A DNA stretch of 64,000 nt from CBDBND01 sp965262665 (GCA_965262665.1 CBDHFR010000004.1:2046001-2110000); one strand, 5' to 3'. Positions 28,632 through 37,640 are shown, counted from the stretch's first letter. Numbers and translations: made by a program. The notes: generated from the sequence alone by a model not told the origin.

Positions 28632-28717
28632 TCTGTCCTTTCCGTAAACCTCATCCGCTTGAACGGTGTGTGAATCTTCTATAACGCTGTGCGGATGGAG
28701 TTTTCGGAAGGGACAGG
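28632..28717. repeat. Dispersed palindromic repeat (PR-4), at the umuC break
   Basis: Arms CTGTCCTTTCCGTAAACC and GTTTTCGGAAGGGACAGG. Its right arm is the exact point where umuC homology stops. Confidence 0.8.
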
Positions 28718-29434
28718 CATGTCGCCGAAGCCGATGCAGTCAACCCCGCGCAATTCCTGGACCGTCTTCAGTCCGCCGACCCCCATCTCCTTGCGGACCC
28801 AGCCATCGGGACGGCGCGCAAGATCAAGCGCCGTCATGACGCCGTTGCGGTTTAGTTTTTGGGCGTACTGCCTGCCGATCCCCCAGATATCACCGACTGC
28901 CGTTGACGCCAGCGCCCGGTCGCGCCAGCGCGCGCCGGTGAGATCGAGAACGCCGTCCGCCTTAACGGAGGTCTTCGCCAGCCGGTTGGCGATCTTGGCC
29001 AGGGTCTTGGTCTCGGCGATACCGATGCTGACCGGCAGCCCGGTCCATTGGTGCACGGTCTGTTTCAGGTTCTGGCAGAATGCGGTGAGATCCTCCGGTA
29101 GTCCCGTGAGATCGAGAAAGCATTCGTCGATCGAGTATTGCTCCACCGCCGGGACCAGTTCCCCCAACACCTGCATCACCCGGTTGCTCATATCGGTATA
29201 GAACTGGAGGTTGCCGCTGATCATCGCAATCCGGTGCCGCTTGATGAGATCCTTCGCTTGAAATGCCGGTTGGGCCATTTTGACGCCGAGCGCCTTGGCC
29301 TCGTCACTGCGCGCGACGATGCAGCCGTCGTTCGACGACAGCACCACGGCCGGGCGGCCTTCGAGCGCGGGATGGAAAACCCGCTCGCAGGAGACGAAGA
29401 AGTTATTGCAATCGGCCAGCCCGTAGACGCTCAT
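28718..29434 (-). pseudogene. umuC: UmuC, DNA polymerase V catalytic subunit, 3'-truncated
   Basis: It starts at ATG 29434 (MSVYGLADCNNFFVSCERVF), overlapping the umuD stop. The Y-family core is clear: DCNNFF with the first catalytic Asp, PAVVLSSNDGCIVARSDEAK, EQYSIDECFLDLTG with the second acidic pair, and SIGIAETKTLAKIANRLAK. About 239 of ~420 residues remain. The thumb end and little-finger domain are lost at the palindromic repeat (28632-28717), so it cannot bind DNA and clamp normally. Confidence 0.88.
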
Positions 29435-29715
29435 GGCAGGCTCCGCACCACTCCGGCGACGACACCCCAAACGTGGGCCTCCTCGCCATCGATTGTGGTA
29501 AACGGACGGGCGGTCAGTTCGCCCTCAATGGCGGCAATGACGATTGAGTCCACGCCCGGCGTGCGCGAGCGGTCGACGACCAGGGTATCGCCGGGCAGAA
29601 TGCCGTGTTCGGTTAGGCCGCTGCCCGCGGCCGTGACGAAGAACGTCGCCGCCGGGCGCTTTATGAAATGGGCATCGAGGCTAAGGCTCGTCGTGGGGGC
29701 GACTACGGTGAACAT
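29431..29715 (-). CDS. UmuD-like protein lacking cleavage site and catalytic dyad
   Basis: 94 residues, coupled to umuC by ATGA. The alignable blocks are HFIKRPAATFFVTAAGSGLT, GILPGDTLVVDRS, DSIVIAAIEGELTARPFTTI and HVWGVVAGVV. Compared with E. coli UmuD the N-terminal arm with the cleavage site is absent, as in processed UmuD'. The GDSM serine position reads SGL and the catalytic lysine after GEFTVK reads Arg/Pro. A loop before HVWGVV is also shorter. Either a decayed copy or a constitutive UmuD' form. A 14-bp palindrome (29719-29732) lies 4 bp upstream of the ATG; no clear LexA box was found. Confidence 0.65.
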   Translation of the reverse strand: MFTVVAPTTSLSLDAHFIKRPAATFFVTAAGSGLTEHGILPGDTLVVDRSRTPGVDSIVIAAIEGELTARPFTTIDGEEAHVWGVVAGVVRSLP

Positions 29716-30085
29716 CGGGTAAGTCTGCTTACAACTCCTTGAGCCATGAACCGGATCGGTAGAGCGGCAAGCGCACCAGGCCTGCTCGCACGGCGTAAGC
29801 CGTATTCGGGCAATGATACAGCGCTGGTTTCATGCCATTGAATTCCGGGCTTTATTGAGTCACGGTGTGGCAAAATCGGGACGAGATGGATGCGCAGCGG
29901 ACTCTTTTTGCCAAGCTGATCGGGGCACCAAATATGGCAGAGAACGAATGGCGGAACACGATTGCTTGGGCCGGAGCCACGGTCCTCTCGCTTTCAGCGG
30001 AACAATGTAAGCAAAGGAACTGGACGCGGCCGACCGGCAGCTTTGTCGATAGATTTTGCGGCACGCACCACGGAATTCTGGCTAA
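29716..30085. other. Region left of IS5, no recognised gene
   Basis: A plus-strand frame (from about 29886, MDAQRTLFAKLIGAPNMAEN) is open up to the IS5 insertion and resumes in frame at 30993 (AKQIPKELPNSCKRF). It has no recognised family and may not be a gene. Confidence 0.35.
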
Positions 30086-30992
30086 GAGGCCGTTTCGAAA
30101 GGGGTTGAGTGGCCGGTGTCGATGTGATTCCAGGAAGGTTGCTGAAACCGATCTGGAGCCGCCATGTGGACGCCGACCACCCGAGAGCAGCATAGCCGCA
30201 AGGCGCTGCGTTATCAGACTGATTTGACCGATGCGGAGTGGGTTGTGATCGAGCCTCATTTGCCTCCGGCTCATGGCACGGGACGGCCCCGGTCATGGCC
30301 GATGCGAGAGATCGTCAACGGCATTTTCTACGTGATGCGGGCTGGCTGCCCTTGGCGCTTGCTGCCAAGCGATTTACCACCGTGGGGCACGATCTATCGC
30401 TGGTTCGCTAAGTTCCGCGACGACGGCCTCCTTGAGAAGATCAACCACTTTCTGGTCATGGCCGATCGCGAGCGGGTCGGACGCGAGGCCAGCCCGAGCG
30501 GCGCGATTATCGACAGCCAGAGCGTCAAGACGACCGAGGCTGGTGGCCCCCGCGGCTACGATGCGGGCAAGAAGATCAAGGGGCGCAAGCGCCACGCGCT
30601 GGTCGACACCGACGGGCGCGGCCTCGTGCTCGAGGCGCATCCGGCGAGTATCCAGGACCGCGATGGTGGCGGGCCGCTGCTGTGCGCCTCACGCGGCTCG
30701 TTTCCGTTCATCGAGAAGGTCTTTGCCGATAGCGGCTACGCCGGCGAGAAGGTCGCCACGGCCACCATGATCGCCGTCGAGATCGTGCGCAAAAGCCCCG
30801 ATCAGGTCGGCTTCGCCGTCCAACCGCGCCGCTGGGTCGTGGAGCGCTTCTTCGCCTGGATCAACCGCAACCGGCGACTGGCAAAGGACTTCGAGGCCAC
30901 CATCGCCTCGGCCCGCGCCTTCCTCTACGCCGCCTCCGTCATGCTCCTCGTCCGCAGATTGGCCCGAGCCGCATGACTTTCGAAACCGACTC
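30086..30992 (+). mobile_element. IS5-family element, complete
   Basis: 907 bp; inverted ends GAGGCCGTTTCGAAAG and GAGTCGGTTTCGAAAG. Flanked by TAA direct repeats (30083-30085 and 30993-30995). The ends agree and the gene is intact, so it is probably a recent insertion. Confidence 0.85.
30164..30976 (+). CDS. IS5-family transposase
   Basis: 270 residues. An N-terminal DUF4096-like segment (LTDAEWVVIEPHLPPA, GIFYVMRAGCPWRLLPSDLP) precedes a DDE core with D in IIDSQSVKTTE, D in KVFADSGYAGEK and E in WVVERFFAWINRNRRLAKDF. No break. Confidence 0.92.
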   Translation: MWTPTTREQHSRKALRYQTDLTDAEWVVIEPHLPPAHGTGRPRSWPMREIVNGIFYVMRAGCPWRLLPSDLPPWGTIYRWFAKFRDDGLLEKINHFLVMADRERVGREASPSGAIIDSQSVKTTEAGGPRGYDAGKKIKGRKRHALVDTDGRGLVLEAHPASIQDRDGGGPLLCASRGSFPFIEKVFADSGYAGEKVATATMIAVEIVRKSPDQVGFAVQPRRWVVERFFAWINRNRRLAKDFEATIASARAFLYAASVMLLVRRLARAA

Positions 30993-31255
30993 TAAGGCAA
31001 AACAAATACCCAAGGAGCTGCCGAATTCCTGTAAGCGCTTCCACCGACGCGGACCATGGTCGCAACGTCGTGCGCTCCATCCCGGCCTGACCGAAGGCTT
31101 ACGACAAGCGTGCGCTGGGATGCGCTGTAGTTGTAATGAATCCCCTTACGGTATGCTTACGGCAACAGAACTAAATGGTGGCGTCAAGGGGTAGGAGTAA
31201 TTATTATTAAATTAAAATCAATAAGTTAATGTCTATTACAGATTACGAAATAACC
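30993..31255. other. AT-rich intergenic region
   Basis: The right part (about 31196-31255) is strongly AT-rich (TAATTATTATTAAATTAAAA). No gene is recognised. It leads into the large hairpin. Confidence 0.5.
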
Positions 31256-31408
31256 TTGTCTGACGTCAGCGCCTTTGGGACAAATTGAGGTAATTGCATA
31301 ACGGAGGATTTCTGTCTCATCTTCGTTCCCTTCGGTCACTACGATGAGCCAGAAATCCTCCGTTATGCAATTACCTCAATTTGTCCCAAAGGCGCTGACG
31401 TCAGACAA
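31256..31408. repeat. 153-bp hairpin: perfect 58-bp inverted repeat
   Basis: 31256-31313 and 31351-31408 are exact reverse complements (outer end TTGTCTGACGTCAGCGCC). The 37-bp loop can pair a further CTCATC/GATGAG. A related single end (TTTGTCCCA, 5 bp, ACTGACGTCAGACAA) is at 50902-50930. It looks like two transposon ends joined around a minimal centre (MITE). Confidence 0.9.
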
Positions 31409-31459
31409 TGAAACACGCTCAACAGTCCCATTTGTTTTGATGACGGACAGGACACGGCC

Positions 31460-31867
31460 CTAGCGATAGCGATCCTGATACTCACCAGGAGCCCGCCCCT
31501 CGGTCTCGCCCGTGGGAGTCATTATATCTTTCATGGTGACCAAAAGCACCGTACAGGGTTCCCAACCGAGAGTCCGGATCGCATGCCCCTTGCCGGAAAC
31601 ATCCTGCAGCAGCCACGTGTCTCCACGAGCGAAAAACCGTTTTTCGCCGGTAGACGCGGTGACTTCCATCTTACCAGACAACATTGCACAGCAGCGTGGC
31701 GCGTCGGTCGGCTTGAAATCCTGGAAGTGTCCGGGTTGGGTTTCCCAAATTTGCCAATGTTCGATGTCTTGAACGCGTTCCTGCCTACTGTCGGGTGGAT
31801 TGGCCGATTCAACGTATTCGAAGTAAGAGTCGCCGTTGTCGTCTGTATAAAGACTCGAGAGTTTCAT
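31460..31867 (-). CDS. Cupin-like protein C of TonB/cupin operon
   Basis: 135 residues, no signal peptide. A single cupin fold: APRCCAMLSGKMEVTASTGE, then FFARGDTWLLQDVSGKGHAI with the conserved Gly-Asp and His, then TLGWEPCTVLLVTM. The first HxH metal motif is not evident. Last gene of the operon, 14 bp after cupin B. Similar single-domain cupins bind small organic acids or sugars; the substrate here is unknown. Confidence 0.65.
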   Translation of the reverse strand: MKLSSLYTDDNGDSYFEYVESANPPDSRQERVQDIEHWQIWETQPGHFQDFKPTDAPRCCAMLSGKMEVTASTGEKRFFARGDTWLLQDVSGKGHAIRTLGWEPCTVLLVTMKDIMTPTGETEGRAPGEYQDRYR

Positions 31868-31881
31868 GGCTAACGCTCCGG

Positions 31882-32304
31882 CTATTTCTTGATGTCGAGC
31901 AGGCCGATATCGGTAGCCTCGCCCGGCAAATAGAGATTGAACACTGTCGGCGGAACGGTACTCCGCAAATTCGAATGGTGAAGTGCTCCGGGACGGACAT
32001 AAAGCAGATCACCTGTGCAGAAGCGCCAGGTCGCACCGTTCTGCATGATGTTGTCCATATGCCCGCTCATCCATGCGATAATGTGTGGCTGTCCGCCGAG
32101 ATGCTGCTCATAGATTCCGCCCCGTGGATCATAGCCGGATTCGGACCGCGTATACTCACCTGTGAAACGCATACCGATACGCCAGTAGGCTCCCGGCTGG
32201 CGTTCGCTTATCGCTTCCGTATCGCTGACCTTCTTGAGCGGCACGTCGATGAGACCGGGCGTGCTTCGACCGTTGGCGTCGATGCCGATTTCAAAAATTT
32301 TCAT
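31882..32304 (-). CDS. Cupin-like protein B of TonB/cupin operon
   Basis: 140 residues, no signal peptide (MKIFEIGIDANGRSTPGLID). Cupin features are GGIYEQHLGGQPHIIAWMSG, ATWRFCTGDLLYVRPGALHH and VFNLYLPGEATDIG. Several His (QPHII, GALHHS) could bind a metal. It overlaps the stop of cupin A by 4 bp (ATGA), so the two are translationally coupled. Confidence 0.65.
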   Translation of the reverse strand: MKIFEIGIDANGRSTPGLIDVPLKKVSDTEAISERQPGAYWRIGMRFTGEYTRSESGYDPRGGIYEQHLGGQPHIIAWMSGHMDNIMQNGATWRFCTGDLLYVRPGALHHSNLRSTVPPTVFNLYLPGEATDIGLLDIKK

Positions 32305-33329
32305 GTGCGGTCTCCTACTTGGATCGAAGCCGACGGCGGCACACTGGGAAGAACCGGCGCGTCGGTGGCGATGAACGTCGAGTCATCCTCAAGCGGCTCC
32401 CACCAGCCCTCGTTCCCAATTTTCTCGCGCAGGGCATCACCGGCGGAAAGCTCGAGTATTTGATCACCCTCCTTGCGGCGAAAACGCCCCTTGGGGATAT
32501 AAATAAGAATGTCCGTCCGGGTGATGGTGAAAGAAGCGGTGCGTCCGCCGGCTGTATAGGTGGCGATACGGATCGAGTTGCCATCGAAAACATAGCGCTG
32601 CAACAACCGGCGCCTGGCGTTCTCCGGAGCCTTTGTCATTTCGTCGGGCGTGCTGGCGCTGACCAACTCACCGTTCTCCTCCCATGACAGGGTCTCGGAG
32701 ATGGGGGCATCATTGGCGGAGACGATCGAGGCCTTGCTTTCGCTCTTGGCGGGACTGACGACGTACGTCAGCAACACCAGGTCCTCACTCAGCTTCGCAT
32801 TGGTGATGTATCCCGCGGGCAGGAACAATGCATCGCCTTTCTTGATCTCCACAGGCTTGCCGGCAAAACCCATTAGTGGCGTCAGGGTGGCTGAGCCACT
32901 CAGCACGAGAATCTCGGTCTCGAACGTGATCATGTGCGCAACCGGCGTGCCCGTCTTCCAGGTCAGCACCCGGATGGCCCCACCCGGAAAATCAAAGAGC
33001 TTAGCCTCGTAGTACGAGGCGTCCTCCGGCGCATTTTCAAGCGCGGCCTTGGATCCAGCGATGCGATAGGGACCGGTACGCCCCTCGGGATCATACCACT
33101 CCGCCACCGTGGAGGTCTTGGCAGCCGCGGCGGGAATATGAACAAGGTTGCCCTGGTTCTGAAACACACCGGTATATCCGGCGGCCGCATTGGCCGATGA
33201 GATCAACACATGATCACTGATGCCCAATAAGCGTGGCATCCAAGGCGCGGCGAGCAAAGCCGCCCCGGCACCGATCATGCGTCCCAACAGCGCGCGACGA
33301 TGGGTAAAATCCGGAGTTGATACGATCAT
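32301..33329 (-). CDS. Tat-exported bicupin protein A of TonB/cupin operon
   Basis: 342 residues. The N-terminus has a twin-arginine motif before a hydrophobic run (THRRALLGRMIGAGAALLAA), so it is probably exported folded to the periplasm. Two cupin modules follow: VAHMITFETEILVLSGSATL with KKGDALFLPAGYITNAKL, then FTITRTDILIYIPKGRFRRK with ILELSAGDALREK. Folded export suggests a metal-loaded protein. It lies 171 bp downstream of the TonB receptor gene and is coupled to cupin B. Likely acts on or buffers the ligand that the receptor imports. Confidence 0.7.
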   Translation of the reverse strand: MIVSTPDFTHRRALLGRMIGAGAALLAAPWMPRLLGISDHVLISSANAAAGYTGVFQNQGNLVHIPAAAAKTSTVAEWYDPEGRTGPYRIAGSKAALENAPEDASYYEAKLFDFPGGAIRVLTWKTGTPVAHMITFETEILVLSGSATLTPLMGFAGKPVEIKKGDALFLPAGYITNAKLSEDLVLLTYVVSPAKSESKASIVSANDAPISETLSWEENGELVSASTPDEMTKAPENARRRLLQRYVFDGNSIRIATYTAGGRTASFTITRTDILIYIPKGRFRRKEGDQILELSAGDALREKIGNEGWWEPLEDDSTFIATDAPVLPSVPPSASIQVGDRT

Positions 33330-33500
33330 GATTGCGTGCTCCTCCCGCGACAGGTTTGACCTACAACGCTTCAGGACCGTGTTCCCTACCTACCAATCCT
33401 CCAGATTTAAAGCCTATTGACGGTTCAAAAACCCGGCGGCTGATTTACCGCCAGGTTTCCGTGTGTTGTTTAGGACCTTAGATGCTGGCTACTTACCAAG

Positions 33501-35888
33501 CTAGAAATTGTAAGTTGCGCGAACGCCGATCACTCTTGGGTTCGGCAAAACGGAACGAATTTCGTTCGTGTTGTTACTGCCATCTTCCGAAAACCCGAAG
33601 GCGTCGTTGCCCTTTATGCCGCTGACCAGATGCTTGTCGTCAGTAATATTCTCTCCGTAGACTTCCAACTTGACCGTGCCATTGTCGATCCCGGCCCGCA
33701 AATTGAAGATGTCATTGCCCGCGGCCCAGGCCACATTTGTCGGGTCCACAAAAATCTTGCCGCGGTGCTTCCAGTCAAACCTGGCGTACCACTCGTACTC
33801 GCCAACAAACGGAGCCCGATACTGAGGAGAAAAAGACCATTGAATCTTTGGCGCCCGATCCAGACGATTCCCTGTCACAATAGGCGAGCCCTGGATATTA
33901 TTGCCCTCGGGAATATAGAAGAATGTCTGGAATATCGCATCCGTGTAACCCAACGTCGCACTGAGGTTTAGGTTTTCCGAAATGGCGAAGTCGGCGTCAA
34001 TTTCGACGCCATTCATTTTCACAGCACCCTGATTGGTAGTCAGCGTGGTCTGTTGAAGTTCACCAGCTGGAGTCGTGAAGAAGGTCGTATTGCGAATCTG
34101 ACCGTCACGCCACAGGTCGTGGTAAACGGCAATCGTGGTGCGGGCCCGGCCGTCCAACCATGTGGCCTTCCATCCCAGCTCAAAATTGTCGAGACGTTCT
34201 TCGTCGAAAGGGATTTTGATGTTCACTTCGGCCAACTGATCAAGGACGGACTGGGGTTGACCCACCAGCGAACCGTTGAACCCGCCCGGCCGGAAACCAC
34301 GCGAGAACAAGGCGTAGACCATGCCGTCTTCACTGTAGTTATAGTCAAGAGACACACGCGGCGAGAAGCTGCTGTATGTATTCGTAAGCGGGTCCGATGC
34401 AATTGGTTCATTGGCCTTTGCATAGATTCTATCCCACTGATACCGGGCTTCGACGGTCAAAGTGAGGTCGTCCGTGAAATCGTAGTAGGCACCGCCATAG
34501 ACAGCGGGCGTATGCGTGCGTGACTGTGTCACGGACCCTGTGCCAATCGGTCTGAAGGGCGAGATACCGTAGATGTTGCCGCCGGGAGAATGGAGTTGCA
34601 GGTAGTTCACGCCCAAGGTCCAGCGCAGCCTTTCGTCTTGCGGGCTGGTTACACGCAATTCGGCATTATAGTCTTTGGGCAAGCCCTGCGTCACCAAAGC
34701 AAACCGGTGATAGGTCAGAGTGTTGGGCAAGCCAAACAGGACGTTAAATCTATTGGGCGTTTGCCGTCCGTTGCGGTAGTCGGGCGAAACAACACTCTGT
34801 GATTTTGTCCTATGATAGGCCAATAGCGCGTTAACTGCGTAGCCGCTGTCGTCTTCATAATCGATGTTTAAATGACCAATATAAACACCGCGCTTAACTC
34901 CAAAGCTATCTTTAAACTTATGGTCAAAAAATGGTGTGCGCAGATTGAAGGAATTGTTGATCAAAACATCATAGACGAAAGGTTCAAGTTGACCGTCTCC
35001 AGAAATGACGCCCGGATTCAATTCGTTGACTTTGGGAAGAGCACCACAAAGATAGGGGTCCCGGCCACCTGCATCGCAGAAAATGTCCTTGCCGGATTTC
35101 AGTGCGATGCTGTAAGGCGTACCGTCGTTGTCACGCCGATATTCAAAGAACATTTTAATATCGAGATTGTCCGACGCTTTGTAACTGACGACGGCGTTGA
35201 TTGAGTCCGTCTGCTCTTGACCGAGACGAACAGAAGGATCGAACTCGTTCTTGTAATACCCCTTTAAGTAGTAATGACGGGCGGAGAGCCGGATGCCCAA
35301 TTTGTCATCCACCAGAGGGCCGCCAAGGCTGACCGACGTGTCAGAACCGCCAAAGCCACTCACTTCGGCCCGCACTTGCCCCTCGAAGTCCTCAGGCACA
35401 CCCTTGGTGACGTAGTTCACCGCACCGGAAAACGTCGACCGCCCGAAATAGGCGCTTTGCGGCCCTTTCAAGACTTCGACACGTTCCACGCCCTGAACGT
35501 AGGGCGACTGGCCGCCGGTGTAGGGCGCGCCGTCGATGAAGACGAGACCGGTAGCAACAGATAGGCCGCGGAAGGTCAATTGTATGGTCGCACGGTCGGG
35601 CCGGCCGTTGCCGCCGGGCAGCGCTACCAGGCCAGGCGTAAAACTCGACAATTCCTGGAGATCAACCGCGTCCATGGATTCAAGTTCTGCAGCCGAAAAA
35701 GCGGAAATCGCGATGGGAATCTCCATGAGATTTTCCTCGCGCCGCCTCGCAGTGACCGTGATTTCCTCGAGAACGATTTGTTCGCCTCCTCCCGCTTGCG
35801 CGAAAGATGGTTTTTCTAGAATCACGAGTGTTGTACTAAGAAGAACTGCGAAAGCCACGCTCGCTCGAAAGGCACCTTTTGAAGTCAT
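33501..35888 (-). CDS. TonB-dependent receptor of TonB/cupin operon
   Basis: 795 residues from ATG 35888 (MTSKGAFRASVAFAVLLSTT, a signal peptide). The frame is open 25 codons upstream, but this start has GGGGAAGG before it and the correct signal. The plug has EEITVTARRREENLMEIPIA, LQELSSFTPGLVALPG and VEVLKGPQSAYFGRSTFSGA. The 22-strand barrel ends GVRATYNF. All family blocks are present with no frameshift. It is the first gene of the leftward operon with three cupins. It is the only intact receptor of the three in the window. Confidence 0.9.
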   Translation of the reverse strand: MTSKGAFRASVAFAVLLSTTLVILEKPSFAQAGGGEQIVLEEITVTARRREENLMEIPIAISAFSAAELESMDAVDLQELSSFTPGLVALPGGNGRPDRATIQLTFRGLSVATGLVFIDGAPYTGGQSPYVQGVERVEVLKGPQSAYFGRSTFSGAVNYVTKGVPEDFEGQVRAEVSGFGGSDTSVSLGGPLVDDKLGIRLSARHYYLKGYYKNEFDPSVRLGQEQTDSINAVVSYKASDNLDIKMFFEYRRDNDGTPYSIALKSGKDIFCDAGGRDPYLCGALPKVNELNPGVISGDGQLEPFVYDVLINNSFNLRTPFFDHKFKDSFGVKRGVYIGHLNIDYEDDSGYAVNALLAYHRTKSQSVVSPDYRNGRQTPNRFNVLFGLPNTLTYHRFALVTQGLPKDYNAELRVTSPQDERLRWTLGVNYLQLHSPGGNIYGISPFRPIGTGSVTQSRTHTPAVYGGAYYDFTDDLTLTVEARYQWDRIYAKANEPIASDPLTNTYSSFSPRVSLDYNYSEDGMVYALFSRGFRPGGFNGSLVGQPQSVLDQLAEVNIKIPFDEERLDNFELGWKATWLDGRARTTIAVYHDLWRDGQIRNTTFFTTPAGELQQTTLTTNQGAVKMNGVEIDADFAISENLNLSATLGYTDAIFQTFFYIPEGNNIQGSPIVTGNRLDRAPKIQWSFSPQYRAPFVGEYEWYARFDWKHRGKIFVDPTNVAWAAGNDIFNLRAGIDNGTVKLEVYGENITDDKHLVSGIKGNDAFGFSEDGSNNTNEIRSVLPNPRVIGVRATYNF

Positions 35889-36166
35889 TACTTTAACCTT
35901 CCCCACAATGAATTTACGTTTCGATAAGAATTCCACTCCGTTGACATATACCCCTTGACACATAGATCGGGTTCCAGCACCCCAACGTAAACTTAGATTC
36001 GCACCTAACTGACAACTGTAATCGTCGATTACCGCTTTAGAATTTTCGATGACACAACCAGTAGATTGTGGCAGGTACTACATCAGCACCAACACGCGAA
36101 TATAGACGCTACTCGCCAGATGGTCGCGTCATGGGTGCCATCTATTACTACAGCATTTTTCACTAT

Positions 36167-36250
36167 TCATGAGGCATATCCGGCGGCCTCGAAGAAATTC
36201 CAGCATTCGTCTGGAGTGAAGAGATCGCAGATTTCGCCAATTGCTTCGAT
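36167..36250 (-). pseudogene. IS630 transposase C-terminal scrap
   Basis: AIGEICDLFTPDECWNFFEA followed by AGYAS and stop is the C-terminal end of IS630 proteins like the one at 26633 (FLVADGYASE). It is truncated by the IS6-A end at 36251. Confidence 0.65.
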
Positions 36251-36584
36251 GGACACTGTCAGACTAAATCGTCTTGGGCTGAAAAATAAGGTCTCCTAGC
36301 CTCGGGTAATGAAAAATCCCTTCCGTTATTTTAATAGTTTGCCTGAGGTCCTCCGTAACGTTGTGATGCTTTATGTCCGATATCCGCTGTCGTTGCGTCA
36401 GGTCGAAGACATTCTGTTCGAACGAGGCATCGACATTTGCCATGAAACTGTGCGGTACTGGTGGAACCGCCTTGGCCCGTTGTTTGCGGTCGAGATCCGG
36501 AAGAGGCGGGTAGTCCGGCGTAACTGGTCGAATTGGCGCTGGCATCTTGATGAGGTGTTTGTCCGCATCAATGGCGAAACACAC
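36251..36584 (+). mobile_element. IS6-A fragment, 5' end
   Basis: The left terminal repeat (CACTGTCAGACTAAATC) and the first ~92 residues of the transposase (MKNPFRYFNSLPEVLRNVVM to VFVRINGETH). Cut at 36584 by the end of another IS6-A. Confidence 0.85.
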
Positions 36585-36777
36585 GGCATTATCAGACTAA
36601 CTTGCGCTGAGTAGAAGAAACCGTAATTCGAGTAATTTCAGGCAGCAAGTTGACACCATTCGGCCAGCGCAGCGGCTCGGGCTTGTTTGAAAGTATCGCG
36701 GCGGTTGAGATGGCGTTGGTGGTTGAAATGGGTGTAGATTGAGGCATGGATGGAGGAGAATTTCTGCAAGGTCTTGA
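36585..36777 (-). mobile_element. IS6-A fragment, 3' end, opposite orientation
   Basis: Starts GGCATTATCAGACTAACTTG and covers the last ~45 transposase codons read leftward. The opposing ends make a head-on junction at 36584/36585. Confidence 0.8.
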
Positions 36778-37032
36778 ATCTATAGGAAAATCAAAAATCA
36801 TTTTCCGGTGGTCTCGACGTTGTGTCGGTGCACCCCATCCCTTTGGAGCGGCGTGCATGAGGCCACCTCGGGAACCCTACAGAGAAAAGGGGTTCCGGCC
36901 CTATTGATGGGGAGGTGTGGAGAAAATTCTCTGGTGGCAGGCGCCGGGCCTGACGGTGGGCCGCGCCGTCAAATACACTACTCGCCAAGCGCCGCGATGG
37001 ACTGTGTGTGACCGGCGCCGTCCCAGCGTCAT
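36778..37032. other. Unassigned sequence between IS6-A and IS91 pieces
   Basis: No coding frame is recognised; possibly the noncoding end of the IS91-like element. Confidence 0.35.
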
Positions 37033-37365
37033 TCAGCGCCGTGTGCTCGGCTCCAGACGTGTACTCGGCTCCAGTCGTCCGACCCAATGCATCCGTTCTC
37101 CCTTGCGGTCCACCAATGGGTCTACGCCGAAATATTTCTTGAGTGAGGCCGCCCAGCTTAGACGCCTCGGCTTGCCGAGGCGTTTCTGCCCCAGCAGGGC
37201 GAACACGATGTCGTACGTGCGGGCCTTGGTGCGTGGGACCAGTAGCCCGAAGTAGCGGATGTTGTGCCGGTAGCGGTCGGGCACGTGATCGGCCAGCGTG
37301 GCCAGGAAGTCAGCCGTCTTATACGGGGTGATGACCATTCGTTTCGTCTTCGTATCTTTCGTCAA
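37033..37365 (-). pseudogene. IS91-family transposase, C-terminal part
   Basis: Reads MVITPYKTADFLATLADHVP, then RYFGLLVPRTKARTYDIVFA and RRLSWAASLKKYFGVDPLVD with ERMHWVGRLEP. This is the C-terminal end of IS91/IS801-type (Y-HUH) transposases. The catalytic Tyr domain is absent. The end is scrambled by an 18-bp imperfect tandem duplication (37041-37058 and 37059-37076). Confidence 0.65.
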
Positions 37366-37406
37366 GAAATGTATTTCGTGACGGTCAATCTTCCGGAACC
37401 GGTGCT

Positions 37407-37640
37407 GTGCGATGGGGGGACGGCGGGCGTAACGGCCCGTGTACGGAGCGCCCGTGTCCGAAGTGCGGGGCCGGCCTGCCGGTCAGGTCCGACGGCGCGT
37501 TCCGCTGCCGCGAGTGCGGGGGGTCGATTGAGGGGTGTCCGGTCTGCGGCGGCTGGTTGGAAACTAGGATGGGTCGGTTCGGCCGGTTTCTGGGCTGCTC
37601 GAATTACCCGGAGTGCGGCCACACGCGTAATCTGCAGCGA
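37407..37640 (+). pseudogene. Topoisomerase-type zinc-finger fragment
   Basis: CPKCGAGLPVRSDGAFRCRE and then CPVCGGWLETRMGRFGRFLG with CSNYPECGHTR: tandem four-Cys zinc ribbons as found at the C-terminus of topoisomerase I and of some helicases or nucleases. Only this tail remains. Confidence 0.6.

Noticed and set aside
28277..28717. CRISPR array from the three closely spaced palindromic repeats
   Set aside because: Spacing is irregular, orientation varies, copies are only partly alike and no cas gene is present.
31256..31408. CRISPR-like or riboswitch interpretation of the big hairpin
   Set aside because: Only one inverted repeat, no spaced direct repeats and no downstream gene in range; transposon ends fit better.
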